A stretch of DNA of 20,296 bases from Pseudomonadota bacterium (GTDB taxonomy: Bacteria > Pseudomonadota > Alphaproteobacteria > Rhizobiales > Xanthobacteraceae): the NCBI GenBank assembly GCA_023404705.1, contig JAEYAU010000219.1, positions 1-20,296 of the forward strand. The letters are read 5' to 3'. This document shows positions 13,271 to 20,296 of this stretch, piece by piece (the stretch's first letter is position 1; every line of letters begins with the position of its first letter). Both the position numbers and the translations under genes were made by a program. Below the pieces are notes generated by a model that was given only the letters and a program-made list of their open reading frames with translations, did no database searches and was not told the origin of the DNA.

Positions 13271-14177
13271 GCCCGAGCAAGCGAAGACCCGCTGTGGATT
13301 CATCGCCCTGATCGGCGCGCCCAATGCGGGCAAGTCGACGCTGGTCAATGCGATGGTCGGCGCGAAGGTCTCGATCGTCAGCCACAAGGTGCAGACCACG
13401 CGCGCGCTGGTGCGCGGCATCGCGCTGGTCGGTTCGGCCCAACTGATCTTCGTCGACACGCCTGGCATCTTCCGTCCGAAGCGGCGGCTCGATCGCGCCA
13501 TGGTGACGACGGCCTGGGGCGGTGCGCACGACGCGGACCTCGTCGCGGTGCTGATCGACGCCAAGAAAGGCATCGACGAGGAGGCCGAGGCGATCCTGCA
13601 AGGGCTCGCCGAGGTGCGGCAGCCGCGGGTCGCGATCATCAACAAGGTCGATCTGGTGCAGAAGCCGGAGCTGCTCGCGATCGCCAAGGCGCTCACGGAC
13701 AAGGTCCCGTTCGATGCGGTGTTCATGGTTTCGGCGCTGACCGGCAGCGGCCTCGAGGAGGTGAAGACCTGGTTCGCCGAGCATGTGCCCGAAGGGCCGT
13801 GGCTCTATCCGGAGGACCAGATCTCCGATGCGCCGCTGCGCAGCCTCGCGTCCGAAATCACGCGCGAGAAGCTCTATCACCGGCTGCATCAGGAGCTGCC
13901 GTATCAATCGACGGTCGAGACCATGATCTGGACCGAGCGGCCGGACGGCTCGGTGCGCATCGAGCAGACGATCTTCGTCGAGCGGGAGAGCCAGCGGAAG
14001 ATCGTGCTCGGCAAGGGCGGGCAAACCATCAAGGCGATCGGCGCCGAGGCGCGCAAGGAGATCGCCACGCTGATCGAGCAGCCCGTGCACCTGTTCCTGT
14101 TCGTGAAGGTGCGCGAAGGGTGGGGCGACGATCCCGAACGCTATCGCGAGATGGGGCTAGAGTTTCCAAAGGAATAG
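13263..14177 (+). CDS. era: GTPase Era
   Basis: Era is a GTPase that binds the 3' end of 16S rRNA and helps 30S subunit maturation. The 304 residues contain the GTPase motifs G1 GAPNAGKST (18-26), G2 around VQTTR, G3 DTPG (65-68), G4 NKVD (127-130) and G5 SALTG. A C-terminal KH domain carries RKIVLGKGGQTIKAIG and the last WGDDPERYREMGLEFPKE. The ATG at 13263 lies inside the end of rnc (8-bp overlap), leaving a short 12-residue N-terminal extension before FIALIGAP. This is the last of the tightly coupled genes; a hairpin follows 16 bp downstream. Confidence 0.97.
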   Translation: MGEPEQAKTRCGFIALIGAPNAGKSTLVNAMVGAKVSIVSHKVQTTRALVRGIALVGSAQLIFVDTPGIFRPKRRLDRAMVTTAWGGAHDADLVAVLIDAKKGIDEEAEAILQGLAEVRQPRVAIINKVDLVQKPELLAIAKALTDKVPFDAVFMVSALTGSGLEEVKTWFAEHVPEGPWLYPEDQISDAPLRSLASEITREKLYHRLHQELPYQSTVETMIWTERPDGSVRIEQTIFVERESQRKIVLGKGGQTIKAIGAEARKEIATLIEQPVHLFLFVKVREGWGDDPERYREMGLEFPKE

Positions 14178-14193
14178 GTTGCTCTGAAAGCGA

Positions 14194-14218
14194 CGGGCCG
14201 GGACATCATCCCGGCCCG
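14194..14218 (+). terminator. Hairpin after era
   Basis: CGGGCCGGG (14194-14202) and CCCGGCCCG (14210-14218) form a perfect 9-bp GC stem around ACATCAT, followed by cgcaattt. It lies between the era stop and the convergent gene ending at 14236, so it may serve both as a terminator. No true T-run is present. Confidence 0.55.
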
Positions 14219-14235
14219 CGCAATTTGAATCCGCC

Positions 14236-14448
14236 TCAGCAGACCTGCACGCAGACCCGTTTCGGACCGCGCCAATGGCAGCGGGTCGTGCACACGCGCC
14301 GCGGCCGGTGCCAGTGACGATGCCAGACCGGCTGAACCTCGCTCAGGCCTTCGAGGTGCAGGGCCCGTGCCGGCGCGGCAGATGCGGGCGAGGTGCCGAC
14401 GAGACCGATGCCGGCCGCAAGCAGCACGGCCGTCAGGATCATGCGCAT
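14236..14448 (-). CDS. Small secreted His/Arg/Cys-rich protein (paralogue A)
   Basis: A 70-residue protein with a Sec signal peptide (MRMILTAVLLAAGIGLVGTS, cleavage near ASA at 22-24). The mature 45 or so residues are strongly basic and rich in His, Arg, Trp and Cys: VWHRHWHRPRRVCTTRCHW, then RGPKRVCVQVC. Four cysteines could form two disulfides, or with the histidines bind a metal. AAGGAG lies before the ATG at 14448. It is inserted, convergent to era, between era and recO. A similar peptide is encoded at 16546-16797; both share the MR-ILxAxLxAxGIGL signal, an acidic-to-basic switch and a VWHR block. I know such peptides as common uncharacterised secreted proteins in Bradyrhizobium-like genomes. 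Confidence 0.75.
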   Translation of the reverse strand: MRMILTAVLLAAGIGLVGTSPASAAPARALHLEGLSEVQPVWHRHWHRPRRVCTTRCHWRGPKRVCVQVC

Positions 14449-14623
14449 GAAGTTCTCCTTGGGTTGCGAAACAGGCCGAATGGAGGGCCCGACTCAGGAT
14501 GACGTTACGGCGTCAGCCGAGCCCAAATCGCTGAGGTCCGCAATGGCCCTCGCCGCGAAGCTGCCAAGTTGGTCCGGGACCGTGCCAGAATGGGCGCGAG
14601 CAGGCGCAAGCAGAGGAAGATCG

Positions 14624-15688
14624 ATGCGACGCAGGTCTTGCAGCAGCGTTCTGGTGGGACTTGTTCTGATCCTTGCCGGCCTCGCCTCATCCGGTGATGC
14701 GCGAGCGCAGAGCGCGGAACGGCCACGGCTCACCACCAATCAGGCGACGATCGAGGAGCTGATGCGCGAGACGACGCTGGCGATCGACGATCCCATGGAG
14801 GTGTTCGCCTTCGTGCTGCAGAGCCTGCCCGAGCGCGTGACGGTCTATCCGACCGAGGGCTACTACTATTTCGGCTTCGCCTATCGTGGCGTGAACTACA
14901 GCGGCAACATCCGGCTCGATGCGAGCGACCGCGACCAGGGCAAGGTGAACTTCGCCTATTTCGAGGAGATGGCGGATTGGACCGGCCAATCACCGACCAC
15001 ATATCGCAGTCTCGATGCGTCTCAAGGCGTGAGTGTCGAGAAGCTCGAGCGCCTGGTCTATCGGGTGAGCTATCGCGGCAAGAGTGTCGTATTCGCGCTC
15101 AACGATCTCTCGAACGTGAAGCCGCCAGCGAACCTGTTGGCGCCGCAGGAGCGGTTCATCGGGCCGATCTTCGACGAGTCCGGGCTCCGCTTCTTCCTCG
15201 TCTACAATCCGCAGATCAAGAACTTCCACTACTTGCTCGATGAGAGCAGCCGCGTGCTCGACCAGTTCACGCCGATGAAGGGCCGTGAGCGCATCCTGAT
15301 CGGCAAGCGCACGGGTTTCGCCTTCTATCGCGATCAAAGGCGCGAGCGGAAAATCCTGATCGGCGTGTTCGACGGCAATGCGCGCGTCAACAACCACCTG
15401 GACGGGCCGTTCGACCAACTGCCCGACACTTACGTTGAAGGCGAAACCCTGCGCACCGCGCTGATCGAGATGGATCCCAGTCTCAAGGGGCAGATCGACC
15501 GGCTCGGCAGCTCGCCGGGCGGCGAATTCCGCACCATGATTGCGCCCTACATGCACTACGTCTTCACGGGCGACCTCAGCGGCTTCGACCGCTGCGCGAC
15601 TCGCGCCCGCGGCGAGGCCGCCTACTACAGGTGCTTCCTGGCCGAGCCCACCGCGGAAGGGGGCGCACCGAAGCCGGGCCGGCGCTGA
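14624..15688 (+). CDS. Secreted protein of unknown function, 354 residues
   Basis: The ATG at 14624 has GAGGAAG upstream and opens directly with a Sec signal peptide (residues 1-28, basic start, long Leu/Val core, cleavage after ARA), so the protein is probably periplasmic. An in-frame start at 14393 would overlap the upstream regulatory region and is rejected. The mature part begins with a helical segment (TNQATIEELMRETTLAIDDP) and then has a Tyr-rich strand region (GYYYFGFAYRGVNYSG), followed by repeated beta-type stretches and a cysteine pair near the end (Cys324, Cys337). I recognise no catalytic motif or known family. It lies between era and recO and ends 41 bp before recO, so it may share its transcript. 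Confidence 0.85.
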   Translation: MRRRSCSSVLVGLVLILAGLASSGDARAQSAERPRLTTNQATIEELMRETTLAIDDPMEVFAFVLQSLPERVTVYPTEGYYYFGFAYRGVNYSGNIRLDASDRDQGKVNFAYFEEMADWTGQSPTTYRSLDASQGVSVEKLERLVYRVSYRGKSVVFALNDLSNVKPPANLLAPQERFIGPIFDESGLRFFLVYNPQIKNFHYLLDESSRVLDQFTPMKGRERILIGKRTGFAFYRDQRRERKILIGVFDGNARVNNHLDGPFDQLPDTYVEGETLRTALIEMDPSLKGQIDRLGSSPGGEFRTMIAPYMHYVFTGDLSGFDRCATRARGEAAYYRCFLAEPTAEGGAPKPGRR

Positions 15689-15729
15689 GCCGCCGTGCGG
15701 CCGGTCGGCCGGTCTGATAAGACACCGCC

Positions 15730-16512
15730 ATGGAATGGACCGATGAGGGCATCGTGCTCGGCGTGCGGCGCCACGGGGAGGCGAACGCCATCCTCGAGGT
15801 GCTGACGAAGGAGCACGGCCGGCACCTTGGCTTGGCGCGGGGTGGGGCGGGCTCGCGCCTGCGGCCGATCCTGCAGCCGGGTAATTCCGTGCGCGTGAAC
15901 TGGCGGGCGCGGCTCGACGAGCACCTCGGCAACTACACGGTGGAAGGCCTGCGGTTGCGGGCAGCGGGCCTGCTCGGCGCGGCGCACGCAGTCTTCGGCG
16001 TCACACATCTAGCGGCGCTCTGCCGGTTGTTGCCCGAGCGCGATCCGCATCTCGTGGCGCACGACATGCTGGAGGCGATCCTCGACCATATCGAGGAGCC
16101 GCTGCTCGCGGCGGCGCTAACGGCGCGCTTCGAATTGCAGATGCTCGGCGAGCTCGGCTTCGGCCTCGATCTCGATGAATGCGCGGCCACCGGCTCGCGT
16201 GCGGACCTCGTCTATGTCTCGCCGAAATCCGGCCGCGCGGTCTCGCAGGAAGCGGGCGCGCCCTGGCGGGACCGGCTGCTGCCGCTGCCGGGCTTCCTGC
16301 GCGAAGACGTGAGCATGGCGGCGCCGGCCGCCGCCGACATTGCGGAGGCCCTCGACCTCACGGGCTATTTCCTCGTGCACCGCGTGCTGGAGCCGCGCGC
16401 GCTTGCCATGCCGGACGCACGCGAGCGCTTCATCGGGGCAGCGCTCGGACGGGCGTCGCGCTCGGAGCCACGCGAAGGGGAGGCCCGAAAAGATTTCGGG
16501 CCGGCGCCCTGA
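15730..16512 (+). CDS. recO: DNA repair protein RecO
   Basis: RecO works with RecR and RecF to load RecA onto SSB-coated single-stranded DNA in gap repair. The 260-residue protein begins with the OB-fold segment MEWTDEGIVLGVRRHGEANA and LTKEHGRHLGLARGG, then LQPGNSVRVNWRARLDEHLG, and has the alphaproteobacterial C-terminal domain with FELQMLGELGFGLDLDECAA and YVSPKSGRAVSQEAG. The four-cysteine zinc motif of many RecO proteins is not kept; only one cysteine remains there, which is usual in this class. The conserved era-recO link is interrupted here by a secreted peptide and the 354-residue protein. The last codons lie in a hairpin-forming sequence. Confidence 0.95.
   Translation: MEWTDEGIVLGVRRHGEANAILEVLTKEHGRHLGLARGGAGSRLRPILQPGNSVRVNWRARLDEHLGNYTVEGLRLRAAGLLGAAHAVFGVTHLAALCRLLPERDPHLVAHDMLEAILDHIEEPLLAAALTARFELQMLGELGFGLDLDECAATGSRADLVYVSPKSGRAVSQEAGAPWRDRLLPLPGFLREDVSMAAPAAADIAEALDLTGYFLVHRVLEPRALAMPDARERFIGAALGRASRSEPREGEARKDFGPAP
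16482..16502. terminator. Hairpin overlapping the 3' end of recO
   Basis: GGCCCGAAA (16482-16490) and TTTCGGGCC (16494-16502) form a perfect 9-bp stem with a 3-base loop inside the last codons of recO. A GC-rich GGCCGGC repeat follows on each side of the stop. With a convergent gene ending at 16546 it could act as a transcript end for both strands. Confidence 0.4.
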
Positions 16513-16545
16513 AGCGGCCGGCCCGAACGAAGCTCTAGTTCTAGA

Positions 16546-16797
16546 TTACCAGCGGCGCCAGCAGCGACGTCCGCTCGACCAGTAGTGGTGACGGCAGACG
16601 ACGCGACCGCCGCGCCAACCGCCGTGGCTGCCCCAGCGCCAGTGGCCGTGACGGCGGTGCCAGACCTGCTCGGTCATGGTGGTGGCATCAGCGGCTTCGC
16701 CGATCGCAGCGCCGCTCACCGGTGCCGCATAGGCGCCGGGCGTGGCGGCAAGACCGATACCGACCGCAACGAGCATCGCAAGAAGGATGGCACGCAT
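16546..16797 (-). CDS. Small secreted His/Trp/Arg-rich protein (paralogue B)
   Basis: An 83-residue protein with a Sec signal peptide (MRAILLAMLVAVGIGLAATP, cleavage near AYA at 22-24), then an acidic/Ala linker, and a basic, aromatic mature end: VWHRRHGHWRWGSHGGWRGG followed by RVVCRHHYWSSGRRCWRRW. There are two cysteines and many His/Trp/Arg residues, suggesting metal, nucleic-acid or envelope binding; no function is known to me. GGAGAGGAG lies upstream of the ATG at 16797. It resembles the peptide at 14236-14448 in signal sequence and VWHR block but differs in the mature end, so the two look like diverged paralogues. It converges on recO and is divergent from parC. Confidence 0.75.
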   Translation of the reverse strand: MRAILLAMLVAVGIGLAATPGAYAAPVSGAAIGEAADATTMTEQVWHRRHGHWRWGSHGGWRGGRVVCRHHYWSSGRRCWRRW

Positions 16798-17069
16798 TCA
16801 GACTTCTCCTCTCCTAGTAGGGACCTTGACGTGACGTTATCTTATCGAAGGACAATAACCCCGATCGTCGGTTCGGTGTTCCTGCCGTCGAGAACTTCCC
16901 ACCAGCGTGACTGTCGTTTCTGTGCCCGTTTCTGTCGTCATGAGAAGCGGATCAAAGTGTCTGGTGTCACGCCGCCCTGATGATCAGTTTACTCAAACGA
17001 TTACGGACAGTTCGTGGCTAAGTCGTTCATCTATTGTTCATCCCGGCGGATAGAGCTATCGATCCCGCC
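16798..17069. other. Divergent region between the small secreted gene and parC
   Basis: This 272-bp stretch is less GC-rich than the genes and must hold the parC and small-gene promoters. Landmarks are a TGACGTTA at 16832-16839, an A/T-rich stretch around 16845-16860 (cttatcgaaggacaataacc), and a near-repeat GTTCATC at 17025-17042. No -35/-10 pair stands out. A TTG at 17034 in frame with parC is not accepted as the start. Confidence 0.45.
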
Positions 17070-19328
17070 ATGGGCAAACAGCTGATTCCCTCGGATCCGG
17101 GCGACATCCACGAGATTACGCTACGCGAGGCGCTTGAGGAGCGCTACCTCGCGTATGCACTCTCGACCATCACGGGACGCGCGCTTCCCGATGCGCGCGA
17201 CGGCCTCAAGCCGGTGCACCGTCGCATCCTGTATGGAATGCGCCTGTTGCGCCTCGACCCCGGCGCCACGTTCAAGAAGTCGGCCAAGATCGTCGGCGAC
17301 GTGATGGGCAACTTCCATCCGCACGGCGACCAGGCGATCTACGACGCGCTGGTGCGCCTCGCGCAGGATTTCGCATCGCGATATCCGCTGGTGGACGGGC
17401 AGGGCAATTTCGGCAACGTCGACGGCGATAATCCGGCGGCCTACCGCTACACCGAAGCGCGCATGACCGAGGTTGCGCGCCTGCTGCTCGATGGCATCGA
17501 CGAGGACGCGGTCGAGTTTCGCCCAACCTATGACGGCACTTCGGAAGAGCCGGTGGTGCTGCCGGCGGCGTTCCCGAACCTGCTCGCCAACGGGGCGCAG
17601 GGCATCGCGGTCGGCATGGCGACCTCGATCCCGCCACACAACGTGGCGGAGCTGTGCGACGCCGCGCTGCATCTCATCGATCATCCGAACACGAAGAGCC
17701 GCAACCTCCTGAAGTTCGTGCCGGGCCCGGACTTTCCGACCGGCGGCCTGATCGTCGACTCGCGCGAGAGCATCGCGGAGGCCTACACGACGGGCCGCGG
17801 CTCGTTCCGCGTGCGCGCGCGCTGGCATAAGGAGGACCTCGGCCGCGGCCGCTACGTGGTGGTCGTCACCGAGATCCCATGGCTGGTGCAGAAGTCGCGC
17901 CTGGTCGAGCGCATCGCCGAGCTGCTGAACGAGAAGAAGCTGCCGCTGCTCGCCGACGTGCGCGACGAGTCGGCCGAGGATATCCGGCTCGTGCTGGAGC
18001 CCCGCGCCGGTACGGTCGAAGCCGAGATCCTGATGGAAAGCCTGTTCCGGCTGACCGAGCTGGAAAGCCGTATCGGCTTCAACATGAACGTGCTGACCCG
18101 GAACGGGCGCGTGCCCCAGGTGGTCGGCCTCGCCGAAGCGCTGCGCGAGTGGCTCGACCATCGCCGCGACGTGCTGCTGCGCCGCTCGCGCCATCGGCTG
18201 AAGCAGATCGAGCATCGCCTCGAGGTGCTCGGCGGCTACCTGGTCGCCTATCTCAATCTCGACAAGGTCATCAAGATCATCCGCAACGAGGACGAGCCGA
18301 AGCCCGTTCTCATGAAGACTTTCCGGCTCACCGACGTGCAGGCGGACGCCATCCTCAACATGCGGCTGCGCAACCTGCGCAAGCTGGAGGAGATGGAGAT
18401 CCGCCGGGAGGACAAGGAGCTGCGCGCCGAGAAGAAGTCGCTCGAGGAGCTGATCAAGTCCGAGAAGCTCCAATGGAAGGCGGTCGGCGATCAGATCAAG
18501 GCCGTGAAGCAGACCTTCGGCCCGAAGACGCCGCTCGGCAAGCGGCGCAGCAATTTCGCCGAGGTGCAGGAGCACGATCTCGCGGCGATCGAGGAGGCGC
18601 TGGTCGAGCGCGAGCCGATCACGGTGGTCGTCTCCGAGAAGGGCTGGGTGCGCGCGCTGCGCGGACATCAAGAGGACCTCTCGAACCTCTCCTTCAAGCA
18701 GGACGACAAGCTTCGTTTCTCGTTCTTCGCCGAGACCACCTCGAAGCTCCTGATCTTCGCGACCAACGGGCGCTTCTACACGCTTGATGCCGCCAAGCTG
18801 CCGGGTGGCCGCGGCCATGGCGAGCCCGTGCGCCTGTTCATCGACCTCGAGCAGGAAGGCGATCTCGTCTCCGTCTTCCCGCTGCAGGGCGGCCGCAAGT
18901 TCCTGGTCGCGAGCCACGAGGGACGCGGCTTCGTGGTGGCCGAAGACGAATGCGTCGGCACCACCCGCAAGGGCAAGCAGGTGCTCAACGTGAAGGCGCC
19001 GGACGAAGCCCGCGCGGTGACGCCGGTCGAGGGCGAGCAGGTCGCGGTGATCGGCGACAATCGCAAGATGCTGGTGTTCGGCATCGACCAGGTGCCCGAG
19101 ATGGCGCGCGGCGCCGGCGTGCGCCTGCAGCGCTACAAGGACGGCGGGCTCTCCGACGTGAAGACCTTCAAGGGATCGGAGGGACTGACCTGGCTCGATG
19201 CCGCGGGCCGCGTCTTCTCGATCTCGCTCAAGGAGCTCGCCGACTGGCGCGGCAACCGCGCCGATGCGGGCCGGCTGCCGCCCAAGGGCTTCCCGCGTTC
19301 GAACAAGTTCGGCCGCGCCAGCGACTAA
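17070..19328 (+). CDS. parC: DNA topoisomerase IV subunit A
   Basis: ParC is the DNA-cleaving subunit of topoisomerase IV, which decatenates daughter chromosomes with ParE. From the ATG at 17070 it has 752 residues, a normal length, and starts MGKQLIPSDPGDIHEITL as alphaproteobacterial ParC does. The winged-helix domain has ALPDARDGLKPVHRRILYGM, the catalytic Tyr127 with Arg126 (AAYRYTEAR), and the downstream NLLANGAQGIAVGMATSIPP. The region corresponding to the quinolone-resistance site reads HPHGDQAIYD: Gln88 and Asp92 replace the Ser80 and Glu84 of E. coli. The C-terminal beta-pinwheel follows without the GyrA box QRRGGKG, supporting ParC over GyrA. A secreted small protein starts 5 bp after the stop. 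Confidence 0.96.
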   Translation: MGKQLIPSDPGDIHEITLREALEERYLAYALSTITGRALPDARDGLKPVHRRILYGMRLLRLDPGATFKKSAKIVGDVMGNFHPHGDQAIYDALVRLAQDFASRYPLVDGQGNFGNVDGDNPAAYRYTEARMTEVARLLLDGIDEDAVEFRPTYDGTSEEPVVLPAAFPNLLANGAQGIAVGMATSIPPHNVAELCDAALHLIDHPNTKSRNLLKFVPGPDFPTGGLIVDSRESIAEAYTTGRGSFRVRARWHKEDLGRGRYVVVVTEIPWLVQKSRLVERIAELLNEKKLPLLADVRDESAEDIRLVLEPRAGTVEAEILMESLFRLTELESRIGFNMNVLTRNGRVPQVVGLAEALREWLDHRRDVLLRRSRHRLKQIEHRLEVLGGYLVAYLNLDKVIKIIRNEDEPKPVLMKTFRLTDVQADAILNMRLRNLRKLEEMEIRREDKELRAEKKSLEELIKSEKLQWKAVGDQIKAVKQTFGPKTPLGKRRSNFAEVQEHDLAAIEEALVEREPITVVVSEKGWVRALRGHQEDLSNLSFKQDDKLRFSFFAETTSKLLIFATNGRFYTLDAAKLPGGRGHGEPVRLFIDLEQEGDLVSVFPLQGGRKFLVASHEGRGFVVAEDECVGTTRKGKQVLNVKAPDEARAVTPVEGEQVAVIGDNRKMLVFGIDQVPEMARGAGVRLQRYKDGGLSDVKTFKGSEGLTWLDAAGRVFSISLKELADWRGNRADAGRLPPKGFPRSNKFGRASD

Positions 19329-19333
19329 GGCGC

Positions 19334-19720
19334 ATGACCCCAACGTTTCTCGCGACCCTGGCCCTGCTTCTTCTTGCCGGCGCGGCGGACGCCGCATGCC
19401 TGAATGCCGACAACCAAGAACCTCAGCGGCTGGAGGGCCAACTCGTGGTCCACCGCGTCCGCAACTACGAACGTCGATGGGTGCCGACCTTCATCCTGCG
19501 GCTCGCAAAGCCCGTGTGCCTCGAGGGCAAGTCGGAATACGATCAGGTGGAGGATACCCGCGAGGTTCACGTGTTCTCCCTGGAGAAGCCGATGCTGCGG
19601 CGCCTCCGGCAGCATGCCGGTAAGGCCGTGCGGGTCGAGGGACGACCCTTCGGGCAGGTCAGCTATCACCATCATTACAGACCGATCGTGATGGACGTCG
19701 CGCGCATCGACCGGCGGTGA
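19334..19720 (+). CDS. Small secreted DUF4431-like protein
   Basis: A 128-residue protein with a Sec signal peptide (residues 1-20, cleavage near ADA before ACLNAD). The mature part has the pattern I associate with DUF4431: a start LEGQLVVHRVRNYERR, then FILRLAKPVCLEGKSEYDQ, a central EVHVFSLEK, and the late VRVEGRPFGQVSYHHHYRPI with a His cluster. Two cysteines (in ACLNAD and PVCLEG) could pair. It would be periplasmic; its function is unknown. The start lies 5 bp after the parC stop, with TAAGG overlapping the parC stop region as RBS, so the gene is probably cotranscribed with parC. The DUF assignment is from memory. Confidence 0.75.
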   Translation: MTPTFLATLALLLLAGAADAACLNADNQEPQRLEGQLVVHRVRNYERRWVPTFILRLAKPVCLEGKSEYDQVEDTREVHVFSLEKPMLRRLRQHAGKAVRVEGRPFGQVSYHHHYRPIVMDVARIDRR

Positions 19721-19877
19721 CGCTTGTCCGCCGTCCGCATCCGCGGCTAAACTCCGGACCGGCCGACGAGGCGGCCACCCGTCCGCGGAAAGGGCTCAGC
19801 CCGCCTTTCACGGCTTTGTATTGGATACGGCCTTTCCGGCCCGCCGGCGGACACCGGGCAAACGGGAAAGGACCGCC

Positions 19878-20296
19878 ATGCCGACCGATGCGCCGCGCGC
19901 GCTGCCCGAACGCCCCTCCAAGGAACACCTGAAGAAGCAGGCGAAGCGCCTCGCCAAGGAGGCGTCGCTGCCATTGGCGCAAGCACAGCATCGCCTTGCC
20001 GCAAGTTATGGCGCGCGCGATTGGGCCGCGCTGATGCGGCGTGCTGAGGACATGCGTGGCGATGCTGCGCCGTCGCGGCTCGCGATCGCGGCGCGCGCCG
20101 GCGATGTCGCGGCCGTCAGGAGCTTGCTCGCCGAAGGGCATGCGGTCGAGGAGGGCGGTTCACGCGGAACGCCGCTCTGGCACGCTTGCGCGAGCGACGC
20201 GCCGGACGCGGCGCGGCTCGCAATCGTCGAGCTGTTGCTCGCGGCTGGCGCGAGCACGCGACGCGACGAGGCGGGCGAGACCGCGCTGCATGCCGC
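19878..20296 (+). CDS. Ankyrin-repeat protein, N-terminal part (runs off the window)
   Basis: The ATG at 19878 has GGGAAAGGA upstream. The first 139 residues are visible with no stop. The N-terminal helix pair SKEHLKKQAKRLAKEASLPL and the segment AQAQHRLAASYGARDWAALM are typical of a class of bacterial ankyrin proteins. Repeats begin near residue 67: SRLAIAARAGDVAAVRSLLA, then GTPLWHACAS with VELLLAAGASTRRD, and TALHAA at the window edge. Such proteins mediate protein-protein contacts; no partner is visible. No signal peptide is seen, so it is likely cytoplasmic. It is 157 bp downstream of the DUF4431-like gene and may have its own promoter. Confidence 0.85.
   Translation, partial: MPTDAPRALPERPSKEHLKKQAKRLAKEASLPLAQAQHRLAASYGARDWAALMRRAEDMRGDAAPSRLAIAARAGDVAAVRSLLAEGHAVEEGGSRGTPLWHACASDAPDAARLAIVELLLAAGASTRRDEAGETALHA

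Noticed and set aside
17034..17069. TTG start 12 codons upstream for parC
   Set aside because: Related ParC proteins begin at MGK(Q/R)LIP; the extension has no conserved sequence and no RBS.
17121..19397. 758-residue minus-strand frame opposite parC
   Set aside because: It is a complementary-frame shadow of parC, with shadow-type composition (Leu/Arg/Ala/His) and no conserved motif.

Overview
The window is a high-GC chromosomal segment of an alphaproteobacterium. It most resembles Hyphomicrobiales (Rhizobiales) of the Bradyrhizobium/Xanthobacteraceae type. The evidence is gene content and order (dapA-smpB, rpoZ-rsh-pdxJ-acpS-lepB-rnc-era-recO, parC), the style of the proteins (a single bifunctional RelA/SpoT protein, an omega subunit with a long acidic tail, ParC in the MGK(Q/R)LIP form), and a palindromic intergenic element of a kind I recall as common in that order. 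No database search was possible, so the taxon is an inference.

Layout. 1-315 (-): the start of a secreted lysine/proline/glutamate repeat protein that runs off the window. 644-2528 (+): dapA, a small secreted protein, smpB. 2754-3482 (-): a Tat-exported superoxide dismutase with a repeat element at its 3' end. 3661-4959 (+): VOC protein, peroxiredoxin and EthD-like protein, preceded by four perfectly structured 17-bp tandem repeats. 4965-6430 (-): a compact NYN nuclease, family-5 uracil-DNA glycosylase and tiny membrane protein operon. 6736-16512 (+): the conserved stringent-response/housekeeping run rpoZ, rsh, pdxJ, acpS, lepB, rnc, era, recO. It is interrupted by a Leu-Leu-Gly-Gly repeat protein plus an almost gene-free 580 bp (acpS-lepB), and by a His/Arg-rich secreted peptide plus a 354-residue secreted protein (era-recO). 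16546-16797 (-): a relative of the first His/Arg-rich peptide. 17070-19720 (+): parC and a DUF4431-like secreted protein. 19878-end (+): a truncated ankyrin-repeat protein.

Functionally this is mostly core metabolism and information processing: lysine/peptidoglycan precursor synthesis, trans-translation, (p)ppGpp control, vitamin B6, acyl-carrier activation, signal-peptide cleavage, RNA processing, ribosome assembly, recombination and chromosome decatenation. Many genes are translationally coupled (ATGA overlaps at pdxJ/acpS and lepB/rnc, an 8-bp overlap at rnc/era). The redox cluster at 2.7-5.0 kb may be a small oxidative/electrophile defence island.

I found no CRISPR array, transposase, rRNA or tRNA gene, and no clear evidence of a large unknown system. 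The items most worth a second look are the 17-bp operator-like array, the Tyr-to-Phe gateway substitution in the exported SOD, the LLGG-repeat protein with its odd intergenic neighbour, the paired His/Arg-rich secreted peptides, and the NYN-UdgB-micropeptide operon.
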